This document shows positions 30,364 through 43,120 of a stretch of DNA of 64,000 bases, piece after piece. Both the position numbers and the translations under genes were made by a program. Position 1 is the first letter of the stretch. The number at the start of each line of letters is the position of its first letter. Origin of the DNA: Ditylenchus dipsaci (taxonomy: Eukaryota > Nematoda > Chromadorea > Rhabditida > Anguinidae). The notes under the pieces are model-generated. The model did not search any database, had not been told where the DNA came from, and saw only the letters and a list, made by a program, of their open reading frames with translations. The stretch lies in the NCBI GenBank assembly GCA_004194705.1, contig SADC01000298.1:62001-126000 (forward strand), given 5' to 3'.

Positions 30364-31192
30364 TGGCGTCCATTCTAAAGACCGCGCCTTTTTTTCATAC
30401 TGAACAGAACGGTAAAAACAGAATCTAAAAAAACTAATCAAAAATTGGTTAACACAGCCTTCCAAAACAAGACCGCACCGCGACCGCCGTCAACCCTTAA
30501 ACCGAGGGCTGAAAAAAACAAAACAGAGAAGATACCTAAGGCTAAAGCAAAGGATAGGGGGACCAAGGCAAAATTTGGCACTGTAGTACAGTGACTGTAC
30601 CCGGTCGTTGTACCCGGTCATAATGTGTACCCGGTCGTTGGTATACCAATTTTTATAACTTATGTTTTTTTCGAAAAATTTGCAGGCATAGTCATATATA
30701 ACTTTATGCTTAAAATGTAGCCATGCTTTCTGGCGTCATTTCAGGTATAAACTTGTATAATATCATGTCCACTAGAGCACCGACAAAATGTAGCCTTTGA
30801 AGCACTTACAAAACTGCCAGAATGCCCCTGTTTGGACCAAGGTTGAGATCAAGGCAAATTTCACGAAAAAAAAATATTTCGAAATTTTGATCTGATGTGT
30901 TTTTGTCGGGTGGATTTGCGGGCAGGAGTAGATTGCGACAATTCAAATTGCGACAAAATCATCGGTCTTATTTGGCAAATATTTGCCGAATAATACCGAT
31001 CATTTTGTCGCAGTTTGAACTGTCGCAAGCTACTATTACCCGGATTTGCAATAATTTCGTTTGGCGTGAAAAATTAAGAGGTTAAAAAGAAAAATTAAAT
31101 TAACTGAGGATCGAAAAATTCCAATTTCCAGTCAAAATACACCCCCCCCCTTAAAGTTCGTCCTCCTTTAATATTAGGTGCTTTTTCATAAG

Positions 31193-31339
31193 TAGGGTTG
31201 TCGAGCCGAAGGCTCGAAATCGAACTTTCGGCTCGAAAGTTCGATTTTTTTTCGAACTTCGAGCCGAGTCGAAGGCTCGAAAGTTTCGAACTTCGAGCCG
31301 AGCCGAAGGCTCGAAAATTTCGAAGGCTCGACAACCCTA
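31193..31339. mobile_element. hAT-type MITE, 147 bp
   Basis: The TIR TAGGGTTGTCGAGCC mirrors the right end, with an exact 8-bp duplication TTCATAAG at 31185-31192 and 31340-31347. The interior repeats GAGCCGAAGGCTCGAAA. Confidence 0.9.
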
Positions 31340-31715
31340 TTCATAAGGTTTCATAAAAAAGAGATTTGGGACAAAATGGGACAAAAGTAACATAACGTCA
31401 GCGCACCCTAAAATCAATGTGAAATTATGTTTCCTGTATGAGATTTTGGACTAGCAATTTAAAAAAACCTTGAAATTTGGCTTGGGATCAGCCCGAAAGA
31501 CATAAAAACCACGACCCCGAACTCTACAAGAGAGTAAAACCCCGACCCAAAACCCTTCCGAAGGCACTTTTCTGTCTCCACTGTGACATCAGAATGATAG
31601 TGACACTGGAATATTTAATTGAGTGTCACTGTCACTGTCATTCTGATGTTATTGTCAGTGTCACTGTCAAAATTGGAATCACAGAATATACATCCAAATA
31701 TGTCACAGTCTAAAT

Positions 31716-31728
31716 AATTTTCAGAGCA
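31716..31728 (+). promoter_or_regulatory. Probable spliced-leader acceptor for smc-4
   Basis: AATTTTCAG ends at 31724, four bases before the ATG at 31729, with no upstream coding exon visible. This is the usual geometry of a nematode trans-splice site. It could also be a cis acceptor from an untranslated exon. Confidence 0.5.
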
Positions 31729-34700
31729 ATGCCAGTTCCCGTGGGTAAAAAATCTGATAAGGGATCAAAGGGAAAGCAGAGATGCACAGAAGATGGACAA
31801 CAAGAAGAAAATACTGTGAAGCATACAGCGCCAGAAGGATACGATGAAAATGGTTCGTTTCTTCTTATTTTTATTCGTCTATTTCTAATACTTTCTTTCC
31901 AGAGGATCTGTTAACTATGGAAATTCCTCCTCCTCCAGAACATGTGATGGACTCTGAAGGCTCGGTTGTGAAAGGCTGATGATCTCGCACATTGTGGTGG
32001 AGAATTTCAAGTCCTACTATGGCACTCAAACTATAGGTCCTTTCCACAAGGTACAGCTTTTTTTACCTGTGGTTCTTCATACTAGTAAATCCTCTTTTTC
32101 AGAATTTCACTACAGTGATCGGTCCAAATGGAAGTGGCAAAAGCAATGTTATCGATGCGCTTCTCTTTGTATTCGGATATCGTGCTTCGAAAATTCGTTC
32201 AAAAAAGCTTAGTGTGTTGATTCATTCGTCTGCTGGCCGAGACGATATTCCAAGCTGTACAGTAGCCGTCAATTTTCAAAGAATTGTGGATATCGTGAGC
32301 GTTTTCCTCACATTCTACTTTTACTTAATTTGGCCTATTTGAGAGTCGAAATGAATGGAGAGTCACGCCAGGCAGTCAATTCTTCGTGTCGAGGACCGCT
32401 TTTCGTGACAACACAAGCCGATACACGTTGAATGGCAAAGTATTCATTTGTTTATTTATTAGACTTTTACGATTCCAAAATTTTCAGACTGCTACCTTTA
32501 AAGAAATCTCTGTTACGTTGCGTCGATGTGGTATCGACTTGCTGCACAATCGCTTTCTTATTCTGCAGGTAATTATTTTATTTGGAGTTAATGATTTTAA
32601 TAATATGACCTCTGCGCCCTAAAAATATCCCGACATTTTTACATTTTTATGTACGGGAAAAGACTTCCTTTGTGGTTAGTAAAGAGTGTGCTATGGAAAT
32701 GCATCGTTGCATGATTTTTCGCGCATGATAATTTTTAGCTGTTTTGCTTTTCCAGGGAGAAGTTGAGCAAATCTCCTTGATGAAGCCCAAAGCCGAAAAT
32801 GACAATGAGGAAGGAATGCTAGAGTACCTTGAAGACATCATCGGCTCCAGTAGACTTAAATTGCCAATTAATAAGCTTCTCTACAAACTAGATGGAATTC
32901 AAGAACAAAGAGCAGCCCAGCTTCTGAGACTCAAATACGCTGAAAAAGAACGTCTTACACTGGTGGAGCCTGTCAAGGAAGTTGTTGCAGTTCTAAGATT
33001 GGAAACCGCATTCAGTTTGGTGGAGAACAAATATTTTCCTGCAAAAGGTAGTAATTTTGATTTATTTGTTCGACTTTATCACCAAAATTTATTCCCTTTG
33101 TAGGTTGAGAATTACGGACACGTTGGTTGAAGCAGCAGAAGGGCATGAGAAGTGCTTACAGGAAGTATCGTCGACACAGTCACTATTGCAGGTTCAAAGC
33201 GAGCAGAACAAAAAGCTCAAGAGCGAGAAGAAGGAATTGGAGAAGTGGGTGTCATTTTTTGATGACCAATTTTATTCATAAGAAGTTTGCTTACAGGGTG
33301 CTGGAAAGATACCAACAAGATCTTTCCAAGGTGCAAACCGAGCTTGGCACTCAAAACCAGAATGTTTCCAAAAGCAAAAACGACATTGAAAGACTCAAAA
33401 AACGTGAAGTGAAATTGCAAGAGGACATTGTTAAGAAAGAAAAACAAGTAAGTCCATAATATTTAATGTGTTGCTGACATTATCTCGGCATGTTTTCAGA
33501 TTGCCGACTTGAAGAGCCTCCCTGAAAAAGCAGAAGCCAACATTGAAGCATTTAAAGAAACTTTGCGGGAAGCGGAGGAGCAAATCAGCCAGAACAGAAG
33601 TTATATCGATCAAAAGTTGGGCGAGGTCGAAGAAAAGACTAGTTCGTGAAAGTGCAAAGAAAGAAATTGGATGTCGAGTTGGCCACACATAGTGTCACAG
33701 AGGATGCAGTCCAAAGCAAGGTATCATGATCTTGTCGCCGTCGCTTGTAGCGTTCAATGTGTACTTTTTCAGCTTTCTTTGGCACAAGAAGAGTTAAACC
33801 TTCTGCAAGCAGATGAAGATACTCAAAAGAAGGTGTTAGTTGAGCTGAACAACAAGTTGACCGATCTCAAACAAAACCTTGTTATTCGTACTAGGTAAGA
33901 CAAATAACTGTTAAGCTTAATCTAAGAATCGCGATTTTAGAGAATACAACGAAACACAAGGAATTCTACCTGGCTTGTCTGCGGAAAAAATCCGACTGGA
34001 AGAGGAATGTGTATCTTTGCGGAAGAAGGAGTCTGCTCTGATGGATCAAATCAGGGAAGCTCAATCGGAAATCGAAGAATCTCGCCAATCAGCTGAACAA
34101 TTCCGTAGCTCCAACCGTCTTTTGCAGGCTCTGATGCAGCAGAAACAACAGGGTCACATAGCCGGAATCTACGGTCGACTAGTGAGTGATTATGCTTAGC
34201 CTATAGAGATTACTTAATCCTTTTTCAGGGTGATTTGGGTGCCATCGACTCTAAATATGATGTGGCCATTTCTACCACCTGTGGTGCTCTTGACAACATT
34301 GTCGTAGACAGGTTATTTTCGTTCGCAAGTGTTATTTGGGCTATTGTTAAAATATTTTTCAGCGTCAATACGGCACAGAAATGCATCGAATTCTTGAAGC
34401 GGGAAAGGCTCGGCATCGCGTCCTTCATTGCGTTAGATAAGCAGCAAAAACTGATCACTCACATGAGGAACAAGCCCAAAACGTAATGTATCTTAATTTT
34501 TTTTAAATCTCCACTTCTCTTTTGCAGGCCAGAAGATGCTCCACGTCTATTTGACCTTATTCGGGTTGCTGATGAAGAAGTTCTTCCCGCGTTCTATTAT
34601 GCTCTCACAGATACGCTCATTGCTGAAGACATTTCCATGTGAGCAAGTCATTGAAAGTCTAATGTTTCATATATGCAGTATTTTTTTACAGCGCGGCTCG

Positions 34701-37256
34701 GGTTTCCATGCCAACATACTCAGGTGGCAAGCGCTGGCGAACAGTAACTTTGAAAGGAGAAGTGGTTGAAGTATCTGGAGCCATGACTGGAGGTGGAAAT
34801 GCACAGCGAATTGGTAAAATAGGCAGCACGGTCAAAGTGGACACAAGCAAGTCGACCTCCGACAATGCTAAAGACCTGTCTAAGCTGAATCAACGGTTGA
34901 AGGAAATTGAAGCAGAATTAGTCGAAGTTCGTCAGAAGCTAGCCAAATCTGACGGTGATTACCGAAATAAAAATGAAGAACTCAATCGCATCTACAAGCT
35001 TGCAACCGATTCCAAAGCTGACAAGAATGTGGGTTTTTATTCGCGTTTAGTCCTATTAAAAAGTGTTATACCAAACCCATTTAAGAACTTGGAGCAGAGC
35101 ATTTTGCTTATTGCCGATCAAGTCGCTTCGCAAGTGGAGAAGGTAAAAAAGTCTGTTGCAGATCCCGCGTTCCTTGAAAATTTGCAGCTTAGGGAGTTGA
35201 AGAGAGGTGAAAATTTTCTGTAGATCAATTTTTCGCATTATACTATTGTCAATTCAGAGAGCGAGGAAATCTGTAAAGTGACTTGCAAGCTGAGGTCTGA
35301 ATTTCGTTTTTTGACGGAGGAGATTGACAACATCGAGAAGAAGATTGTGGATCACAAAAGAGGAGCTACACAGGGCGGAGAGCCGAAAAAAGAATGCTGA
35401 AAAGTCCATTGCTGTTGAGAAATCTTCAATTGCATCAAACAAAAGAAACTTGTCAAAGGCCGAGAAGTGCATGGCAGATTTGCAAGTGGACCTTGAGCGA
35501 GCTTCCGAGAACATACAGTCCGAGGAGTCCAAAATAGCCGATTCAGAAGCTCTAATTGTGGAACTGCAATCGCTTGTCACTCAACACTCAGAAAAGATCA
35601 GACATGCTGAAGAAGCTCTTAAGAATTCGATGGAAAGTGCTAAAAGTCTGAATGCGGAAGAGCTGGAACTACAGGCAAGGCTGAAAGTCTTAAATGAAAA
35701 GTATCAAGCACTGGGAAGTAAGATGAAAGATCTGGAATGCAAAATTGTGGTCATCGACAAGCATGTAATATACTTTTGTTTGCTGCATCTTAATTTTATA
35801 AATTCTTCCAATTCTAGATTTCCAAATTGCCATTCTACAGTTGAGAGATCTTGACCAACTGCCTGAAGAAGTAAGGAATGCTGGCCAGGAGGATGAGTTT
35901 CTACACAATATTCTGTACGGTGACCCCGCTGCGACTGAAGCCGCTCCAGCTGATCCAATGGAATGGGAGGACACAAATGTGATATACTTTTTTCTCACTT
36001 TTCCGCAACTATTTGCGATTTTTCAGGAACAACAAGCTGAAAACACCATTGCTATGGATATAGACGATGCTGCCGGTGAGCTAGTACTTGATGAGGCAAT
36101 GCTTCAAAGGAGGAGCCACAAACGAGATTGACGTCCGTAGGGCTTGAAATGCTTCCCAAATACACAAATGAAGTAACCAGACAATTCGACGAAGAACTGT
36201 TGCAGCAACAAGTAAGCAAGTTGGATGAGTTGCGGTCTGCGCTCAAAACTAAAGGTGTGAACATGGGCTTGCTCAATGATTACAATGACCGAGTGAGCGA
36301 TTTTTGAGGATTTTCGAAACGCTGGGGTTTTTCTTTAGGTCAAGATATACAATGCAGAATCAGAGCTCTTCCAGCAGATTTCAAGGCAACGGGATTTGCA
36401 CAGGAGTTTTGTGATGAGTTGCGGAAAATGCGTCTTCAAGAATTTATGGAAGGCTTCCGGAAATTGGACTTGCTTTGAAAGAAATGTATCAAATGATAAC
36501 TAGTAAGCTCTTTCTGGTAATAAAACTGAAGGGTGGCAGTTTTATTGGATTAGACCTATTACGTGTCATTGTGAGGACTGGCTGTCAAATGAATAAATTT
36601 TAGGAATTCAAAACTCTAAGCATTAATTTAATTTCTTTAGTGGTGGGGATGCTTCCTTGGACCTGGTTGACTCTTTGGATCCATTCAGTGAGGGAATTAG
36701 CTTTGGGTAATCACTGCTTTTTTCTTTCAAACCTATTATAACAATCTATTATAATTTTTAGTGTTCGTCCTCCTAAGAAGTCTTGGAAACAGATAGTAAA
36801 AACTTCTTTTAGTCAACAATAAACTGACTTTTTCCCTTTTCAGGTGAACTTATCTGGTGGAGAAAAACCTTGGCATCTCTGGCTTTCGTCTTTGGACTTC
36901 ATCAGTATCGACCAACTCCTCTCTACGTGATGGATGAAATAGATGCAGCTCTCGATTACCGCAATGTCACTATTTTAGCTCATCTGATAAAGGTTGATTT
37001 TCTACGTTTATGCTGTTGGACTTGTAAGAAGTAAATTTTTCAGGAACGAACGGAAAATGCCCAGTTTATAGTGATCTCGCTGAGGTGAGCTCTTGGTTTT
37101 CGAGTCCCTTTTCTGGTTTACTAGTGAGTACTTTTCTGTTTTAGAAACAACATGTTTGAAAAAGGCGACCGACTAGTTGGAATCTATAAGGTCTCTGATT
37201 GTACAAAGAATGTCGTGGTAGACAATGATCCTAGAAAGTATATTGCCGTCGCTTGA
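31729..37256 (+). CDS. smc-4: Condensin subunit SMC4 (frame-broken in this sequence)
   Basis: ATPase of condensin, which compacts and resolves chromosomes. About 24 exons; the main ones are 31729-31852, 31903-32050, 32103-32294, 32756-33047, 33941-34181, 34692-35206, 35258-35764, 36027-36292, 36844-36992 and 37145-37256. Landmarks in order: 'LMISHIVVENFKSYYG', Walker A GPNGSGKS (32121-32144), 'FRDNTSRYTLNGK', 'HNRFLILQGEVEQISLMKPK', 'EGMLEYLEDIIG', first coiled coil, hinge with 'GIYGRLGDLGAIDSKYDVA' and 'SGAMTGGG', second coiled coil, 'LDLVDSLDPFSEGI', signature LSGGEK (36850-36867), Walker B with D-loop 'YVMDEIDAALD' and C-terminal 'RNNMFEKGDRLVGIYK'. The length (~1,350 aa) fits the family. 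At least eight one-base indels break the frame, yet each side continues the conserved protein. AATAAA is at 37279. The reading of exons near 35030-35090 and 35818-35841 is uncertain. Confidence 0.92.
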
Positions 37257-37445
37257 ATTAATGTTTGTAACCATTTGAAATAAAGTTGTAGATTTTGTGA
37301 TAGTGTCTGGGTCGCCATATGCGCGGCGTCTTTTCTTTAGCGGACGCTTTCTTTTCGCTCATAACATTTTTATTTTTAATCATTCGGCGAGATTTTTGGT
37401 GCGTTGTAAGGAGGAGAAAAGAGGTAGTCGACTGACACCAAACAT

Positions 37446-37682
37446 GCATAATAAGATAGAAAAGACGCTGTCAAACGCAGATCGACTCAGAATTGAAAAG
37501 ATTTTTTTGGTATATAGAGTCAAAAACACGGTTTTCGCTTGGTCCCCTGTGGTTTGGCCTTGCCCATCCAGAGACCATCCACAGTCCAGGACTCGAAACA
37601 CAAGGGGACCAAGCGAAAATCGTGTTTTTGACTTTATATACCGAAAAAATGCTTTTCAATTCTGAGTCGATCTGCGTTTACG
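37446..37682. repeat. Palindromic MITE with GGGGACCAAGCG boxes
   Basis: TCAAACGCAGATCGACTCAG at the left mirrors CTGAGTCGATCTGCGTTTA at the right. TTTTCGCTTGGTCCCC and its inverse lie in the arms. It starts about 190 bp after smc-4. Confidence 0.8.
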
Positions 37683-37799
37683 GAATTTTGAAAAAGTGCT
37701 TGTAAAAAGTTATGGCCAAAACAAAAGTTGCAAAATTCTTGTTACACCTGTATTGTTACACCCTAACAAGGTTCACAGTCATTCAATCTTCCCATAAGT

Positions 37800-38185
37800 T
37801 TGTTCGATACCTCTTCCTAATTTCCCAATTTTTTTCTTTTGGTCGCATTTTGTAGCTAAATTTAGAGCTACCCAATAAAAAATTTTCCAGCCGCAAATCT
37901 CTGAAAAACTTTGATAAAAATGCGTTTCCTCTCACTCTGCCACTCACTCTAATGACTGAAAGGGAGAGTGAGAGGAAACGCATTTTATCAAAGTTTTTTC
38001 AGAGATTTGTGGCTGGAAATTTTTTATTGGGTAGCCCTGAATCTTAGCTACAAAATGTGACCAGAAGAAAAAAAATTATGAACAAAAAAGTTTACAGCCC
38101 TTCCCGCGTTAAAAAACACGGAATTTCCTCTCAGTCATTGGACGCTAGGCTTAAAGAAGATGTGTCGAACAAACTTATGGGAATA
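37800..38185. repeat. Palindromic element with GTAGCT...CAAAATG arms
   Basis: AACGCATTTTATCAAAGTTT and the left-arm inverse surround a short centre near 37950. The outer arms share TTGTTCGA and CCATAAGTTTGTT. The phrase GTAGCCCTGAATCTTAGCTAC is common to several other repeats. Confidence 0.75.
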
Positions 38186-38871
38186 TTGAATGAATGTGAA
38201 TTTTGTTAGGAAATTTTGTGGATTCTTATCTTAAAGAGGCAGAACGCTTATAGAAAATAGTCAAGAGAGAAAAAATTGCTGGGGAAATCTCGGACCCATT
38301 TGAAACCGGCGAAGCGTAAAGAGCTAGAAAAATGAGTACTTTAGTAGTTCAGAGAAACGAGAACATTTAGATGTCAAGTTAGATTATTAAAGTAATATGC
38401 TTTAAAGGAGCATGCTTTCCTAGTGCAACGGCAATTGTTGATTTTTGAATTCCGGGGACATAAAAAAATAAAAATAATTATCAAATAATTTGCGCGAAAT
38501 GTTTTTTAAACGCAAACAATTTTTTTCGGCAGCCATTTTTTACTTTTCAATTGAATTTTCGGTCGGGTTCGCCGACCCGCTGTTACTTTGTGCTCGCCCA
38601 TTTGGTTTTTGTGTGTAACTGGTTGAATTATAGTGACCAGTTCAATAATAGTGGCTATATTTCTATTTATGTTTTTTTCGTTTCAGATTGTTGAAAGAAA
38701 AAGCCACGTTGTTGCCTCGAAAGTAATTAGATAAGTTTTTATTGACTATTTGTCGTCTTTTTCTTTGTGTGGTTTTTGCGTTTTCAGGTTTACGTGGGAT
38801 TCTTGTGATCGACTTTGAATTCTGATGCAACAGCAGAAAGATCGAGCAAGTTATTATTTCTTGGTTTTCAG

Positions 38872-39124
38872 GATACGAGCTGGACCCTCTTTCTACGTAA
38901 TACTGGCTTCGTAAGAGCATTGAACCGATCGATCAAACACGCGTTGAAAGCTCTCCGTGATACTTTGTTTAACGATGAGAAAGCTAAGGATTCTGAAATT
39001 TAAATGGTTATTTATGATTTATCAATCATAGGTTTCAGAACACTTCGATCGGGATTGTGGGCAAGGATCAGCTGTTCAAACTTCTGGCAAAAGAAGTAAT
39101 TCTAGTGTACCTCCAAGGGCGTTA
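38872..39124 (+). pseudogene. Decayed fragment of proteasome subunit alpha (PSMA1 type)
   Basis: Follows an acceptor TTTTCAG. The first part reads IRAGPSFYVILAS in one frame, akin to the family's 'AGYD..GPHIFQTCPS'. The second reads 'LNRSIKHALKALRDTL', matching 'LNELVKHGLRALRETL'. After a further TTTCAG (39038) comes 'NTSIGIVGKDQLFKLL', matching 'NVSIGIVGKD'. A stop ends it at 39122-39124. There are frame changes between the parts, a stop before the intron and missing residues, so it cannot encode a subunit. Splice sites are still visible, pointing to capture of genomic DNA, not a retrocopy. Confidence 0.7.
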
Positions 39125-39224
39125 GTAAGAATTCGGACCTATTATTGTTGTTGCTTCTCAGAATAAAATTTTTTTGTTTGTTGTCCTGCTACTTGTTTCT
39201 AGTACTTTACACTGTTCTTGTGCT

Positions 39225-39335
39225 AGCCGGAAGAAGGTTTTTTCATTGTCACTGTTCGATTTTCACCACGGTACAACACCAAATTGCTTGATTCTCATCA
39301 CAACTTTCCAGTACTTTTAACGTTACCAAAACAAG
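39225..39335 (+). other. Unrecognised exon-like stretch in the 2.6-kb element
   Basis: Between an AG and a GTGAGT donor the frame reads 'GFFIVTVRFSPRYNTKLLDS' and continues about 15 residues. It is open and protein-like, but I cannot assign a family. Confidence 0.3.
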
Positions 39336-40334
39336 TGAGTTTGCAATACTCGGATGTTATGATTCATTCTATAATTAATGCTTCGCTCATAGTGGCTAGT
39401 CGAAGAGTGTACTCACAGTACATGTCGGGGTCGATGCTGCTCACACTCCTTAGTTTAGGTCGAGGTTGATGTCGCTGAGTGACCCATTATACCTGAAAAT
39501 AAGAAACATGAAATAGAGCAGGTCACTATGGTAAATAATATGTGACTTATAATCACTTTCGCTAGGCAGCCTCTTACATGAAGTTGACGTGCTCCGACAG
39601 TTATGTTACATAGGCCTAGCCATACTGTCTTGGGATGTAGCACGAAGGCACATAGAAAGTTACGCTACGCAGGCATGTGCACGCGCTGTACTTTTAGTGA
39701 TTTCGGTCAAATTACTTTCATCACAACCCGTGATGGATTTCGAAATTTACGGCCTGAGCATGCAGGCCCGTGCACATGCCTGACACTAAGACAACACACA
39801 ATTGGTAACGTCAATAGCTTTCACATAGACGAAAAGAATACATGTGTAGCTACTTTATGAATTTGACGATCAATCAAGTGATGACTATGCCAAGCCGTAT
39901 GCAGCGGCAGTGAAAATTCGTTTACAAAAAAAGAGTTACGTGACCAGAGAACCTAAAACAGAAACAGTAACTATTAGGCGCCACTGGAATATATCTACCC
40001 CAAAAAAACGCTACTGGAATAAACTCCATGCTCTCAATAATTCAGGTTTAGACTCAGGACTTAGCCATTACTAACAAGGTCTTTTGCACAACCTTTTTTC
40101 AAAAATGGTAGTTTTAGGTACTTTCTAAAAATGATTGAGCGGAGGGGGGGGTTTATTCCAGTTGAGGTAATGAAGCTAGAAAAAGCAACGGAAAATTAGA
40201 GGTTATCATCATGTAACTGTCCATCTAGTTGTTAGCATTTCAGATCTTACTGGTCCAACTAAAGCTCTCCTACAACGATGATACTGACATGAAAATGCAA
40301 AAAATAGTTACCGGAAAACCACCAGTCAGAAGCA

Positions 40335-40549
40335 TCGATTCGTGTGGACGTCTCCACAGCACTTCAACAGACAGAGAGCACAAGACTGAAGCAACTGCTG
40401 AAGGAGAATAGACAAGCCGAGTTTCCATCACTAAAAAACTTAACCATAGAAGACGTAAAAAGCTATATGAAGACAAAAGACCTACCGAATCTTGAAGATT
40501 TGCTTACTGTGGTTTTATTCAAAAAAGAGGAGACCTTCGATGAGATTTA
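40335..40549 (+). other. Unrecognised C-terminal-like frame in the 2.6-kb element
   Basis: About 68 residues in one frame ending at TAG 40547-40549, with 'NLTIEDVKSYMKTKDLPNLE' and 'FKKEETFDEI'. The composition is soluble and helical. It might be another captured exon, or part of the element's own gene. Confidence 0.3.
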
Positions 40550-40989
40550 GCTGATGACGAGTAGGAGCATCACCAAGCATCATGTTGATAGCTATGTCCT
40601 AAAAAGCCAAGAAAGGAAAAGCAAAGGACGACAAATAGTCAATAAAAACTTATCTAATTACTTTCGAGGCAACAACGTGGCTTTTTCTTTCAACAATCTG
40701 AAACGAAAAAAACATAAATAGAAATATAGCCACTATTATTGAACTGGTCACTATAATTCAACCAGTTACACACAAAAACCAAATGGGCGAGCACAAAGTA
40801 ACAGCGGGTCGGCGAACCGACCGAAAATTCAATTGAAAAGTAAAAAATGGCTGCCGAAAAAAATTGTTTGCGTTTAAAAAACATTTCGCGCAAATTATTT
40901 GATAATTATTTTTATTTTTTTTATGTCCCGGGAATTCAAAAATCAACAATTGCCGTTGCACTAGGAAAGCATGCTCTTTTAAAGGGGGG

Positions 40990-41345
40990 GGAAGCTATTT
41001 AGCTTTGAAAAAGTGGCTTCCATGGCGCAGTGCGTATGTGCTCGCGTTTTTTGGCCCAAAGTGGTGTTTTTTTGGTGTTGCAGGTTCAATCCCATGTAGG
41101 GGCACAGTGTTTTTTTAGGCTTGTTTGGCCAGTTTAGAGGTAATTAGACTTTTTTGACGCAAGATTCAGAATTGGCGACTCAAAATTACCTCTAAACTGG
41201 CCAAACAAGCCAAAAAAGTGTGCCACTACGTGAGTTTGAACCTGCAACACCAAAAAACACCATTTTGGGCCAAAAAACGCGAGCACTTACGCACTGCACC
41301 ATGGAAGCCACTTTTTCAAACCTAAATGGCTTCCAACCCCCCCCT
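40990..41345. repeat. Head-to-head pair of tRNA-like SINEs
   Basis: On the plus strand, GGCTTCCATGGCGCAGTGCG carries an A box and GGTTCAATCCC a B box about 60 bases later. The same sequence returns inverted at 41220-41320. A third, shortened copy is at 44330-44440. Confidence 0.7.
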
Positions 41346-41619
41346 TTTAAGTTTTTTGATTTATTCCCCTTGATCTATTTTATTAGACAAATTACATAAA
41401 AATTTACTCTTATAATGTATCAGCCACACACATAGGCCAAAAAATTTGACCTCTTAAGACCGAACCTAATTTTTTTTATTGAGCTGCCAAAGTACGGCCC
41501 GTGCACATGCTTGGTGTCAAAATCCCAATGGGCTTTTATTCCGGAAAGCTTTTTTTGTCAACTCACTAATCAAAACTCACTAACCAAAAGGAACAAGAAT
41601 GAGACCAACTGCTGTCAAA

Positions 41620-42040
41620 CAAGAGGGCACACACACAGGATTGCCAATGGCGTCTCCTCCTCCTCTACAATCACCCCACCTAGCACTGGTGTGGTGCCCT
41701 AAAGGGAGGGGGGGGCACACCCACACTCTAACCAAGGAACTGAGGCATGCATTACAATAGAGGGCGGACAGTCTCTTTCCCTCTTTTTTGGTCGTTGTCC
41801 TAATTCTTGTGCTGGAGGACCAGTATCCTTTGGGCTTGCCTTGCCGGTGGCCTTGCTGCAGGATGGTTGTAGGGGCAGACAGGTAGGTGGGGAGGGCATG
41901 TATTCATTCACTGTTTTTTCACCTTGCTGGTTTATTGTGAGGTAGTGAAAGAGGGATGCAGAGATAAGAGCAAAGAGGCTGGGAAGAGACTAGTGCTGGC
42001 AGGCCTACTCCTGCTGGTTGTCGTCCCTCCTGATTTTGTT
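41620..42040. other. Repeat-free, G+C-richer island 1 upstream of AP-2
   Basis: About 400 bp of mixed composition with CTCC and GGCAGG-type words and no palindrome, unlike its flanks. No convincing coding frame. See findings for the set of islands. Confidence 0.4.
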
Positions 42041-42065
42041 GGTATATTTATTCAAATGTATTTTT

Positions 42066-42152
42066 AGGATATTTTGGCGACCCGACATTTTCTACTATTA
42101 ATAGAATTTGTCGCGCGACATTTCTACTAATAGTGGAAAATGTCTGGTCGCC
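42066..42152. repeat. Short palindrome GGCGACC...GGTCGCC
   Basis: TTTTGGCGACCCGACATTTT mirrors AATGTCTGGTCGCCATA around a TCGCGCGA centre. Confidence 0.75.
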
Positions 42153-43120
42153 ATATTTTTTATTAGAAATAATTTTGGGCAAACATATTATTTTGGATCA
42201 ATTACAGTTCTAGGAAACCACCCAGATGGGGCATTTTACAAGCATTTAAAAATCGCAAAATTTTGAGGTCGATCTAGAGATTTTTGTTGGTTGCTAACCA
42301 AACTTTAAAAATGGAATTGAAAGAATATCTTGGAATGTTATTTCTGCCCAAGCTAACAACTTCGATTGCCACTAAGCGCATAACGATTTTTTCGTGCGTG
42401 TGCTTTCTTCGTAATTTTCCTACTAAAAGCGGAAATAAATTTTATTGTAATCCAGTCCATCACTTGTAGCCTGTGAATGTTAAATTTAATTGGACACAAA
42501 GAGAGTTTGAGTGTTGACCAGAGAAAAAAACTTGTATAAAATGAAAGGGAGAATTCGTCGAATTTGATTGTGCCTCAAGTTCTCTTGATCATTGCATTGG
42601 GAGAAATCGACAAACAACTATTCTAGTGCATGGCCAGTGACGTTGGTTCTAGGCTACACACAAACCAACCACCTTCTTCCGATATGCTAATTGGATCTGG
42701 ACCAGATTTTGGGGGCAAACCGATTTCTTGCCGCAAAACACCTTTTTCTTGCTGTAAAAAACAATTTTTCCGCGAATTTTTTCTTGTTGTAAAACGACTT
42801 TCCACGGCAAAAGAAAATATGCATAGTAGCAGAAAAAAGTATTTTAGCGGCAAATGAAAGTTTTTTACGGCGAAAATTTATGCGGCTAAAATGCCCAGAT
42901 GTTGGTCTTTAAATGACCATCGCCGTTTATGACAATGGCAATTTCGAGTTTTTGAATTCGCGGGGACAGCTTAAAATATATTTCGAATTAATTTTTGTTT
43001 GCGATTAAAATTTGTTCAAAATAAAGAACTACTAGGCGAACTGGCGCCCTCTCGAGCGCCTGCGTCATGAAAGTGAAGTGTAGTGTAGTACAGCACTACA
43101 GTGCCAATCGGGCCGTAAAC

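Larger units (their letters stand above)
38400..40986. mobile_element. 2.6-kb TTAA-flanked element with ~350-bp inverted ends
   Basis: The left arm (about 38404-38765) and right arm (about 40620-40982) are near-identical inverted copies (GAGCATGCTTTCCTAGTGCA outward-in). TTAA lies immediately outside each arm. The interior of about 1.85 kb contains a decayed proteasome alpha fragment (38872-39124) and two more protein-like stretches. No transposase is recognised, so it looks non-autonomous. Confidence 0.8.

Noticed and set aside
41699..41911. Minus-strand Pro/Ser-rich 70-residue frame in island 1
   Set aside because: The composition follows the G+C-rich non-coding island; no domain or splice partners.
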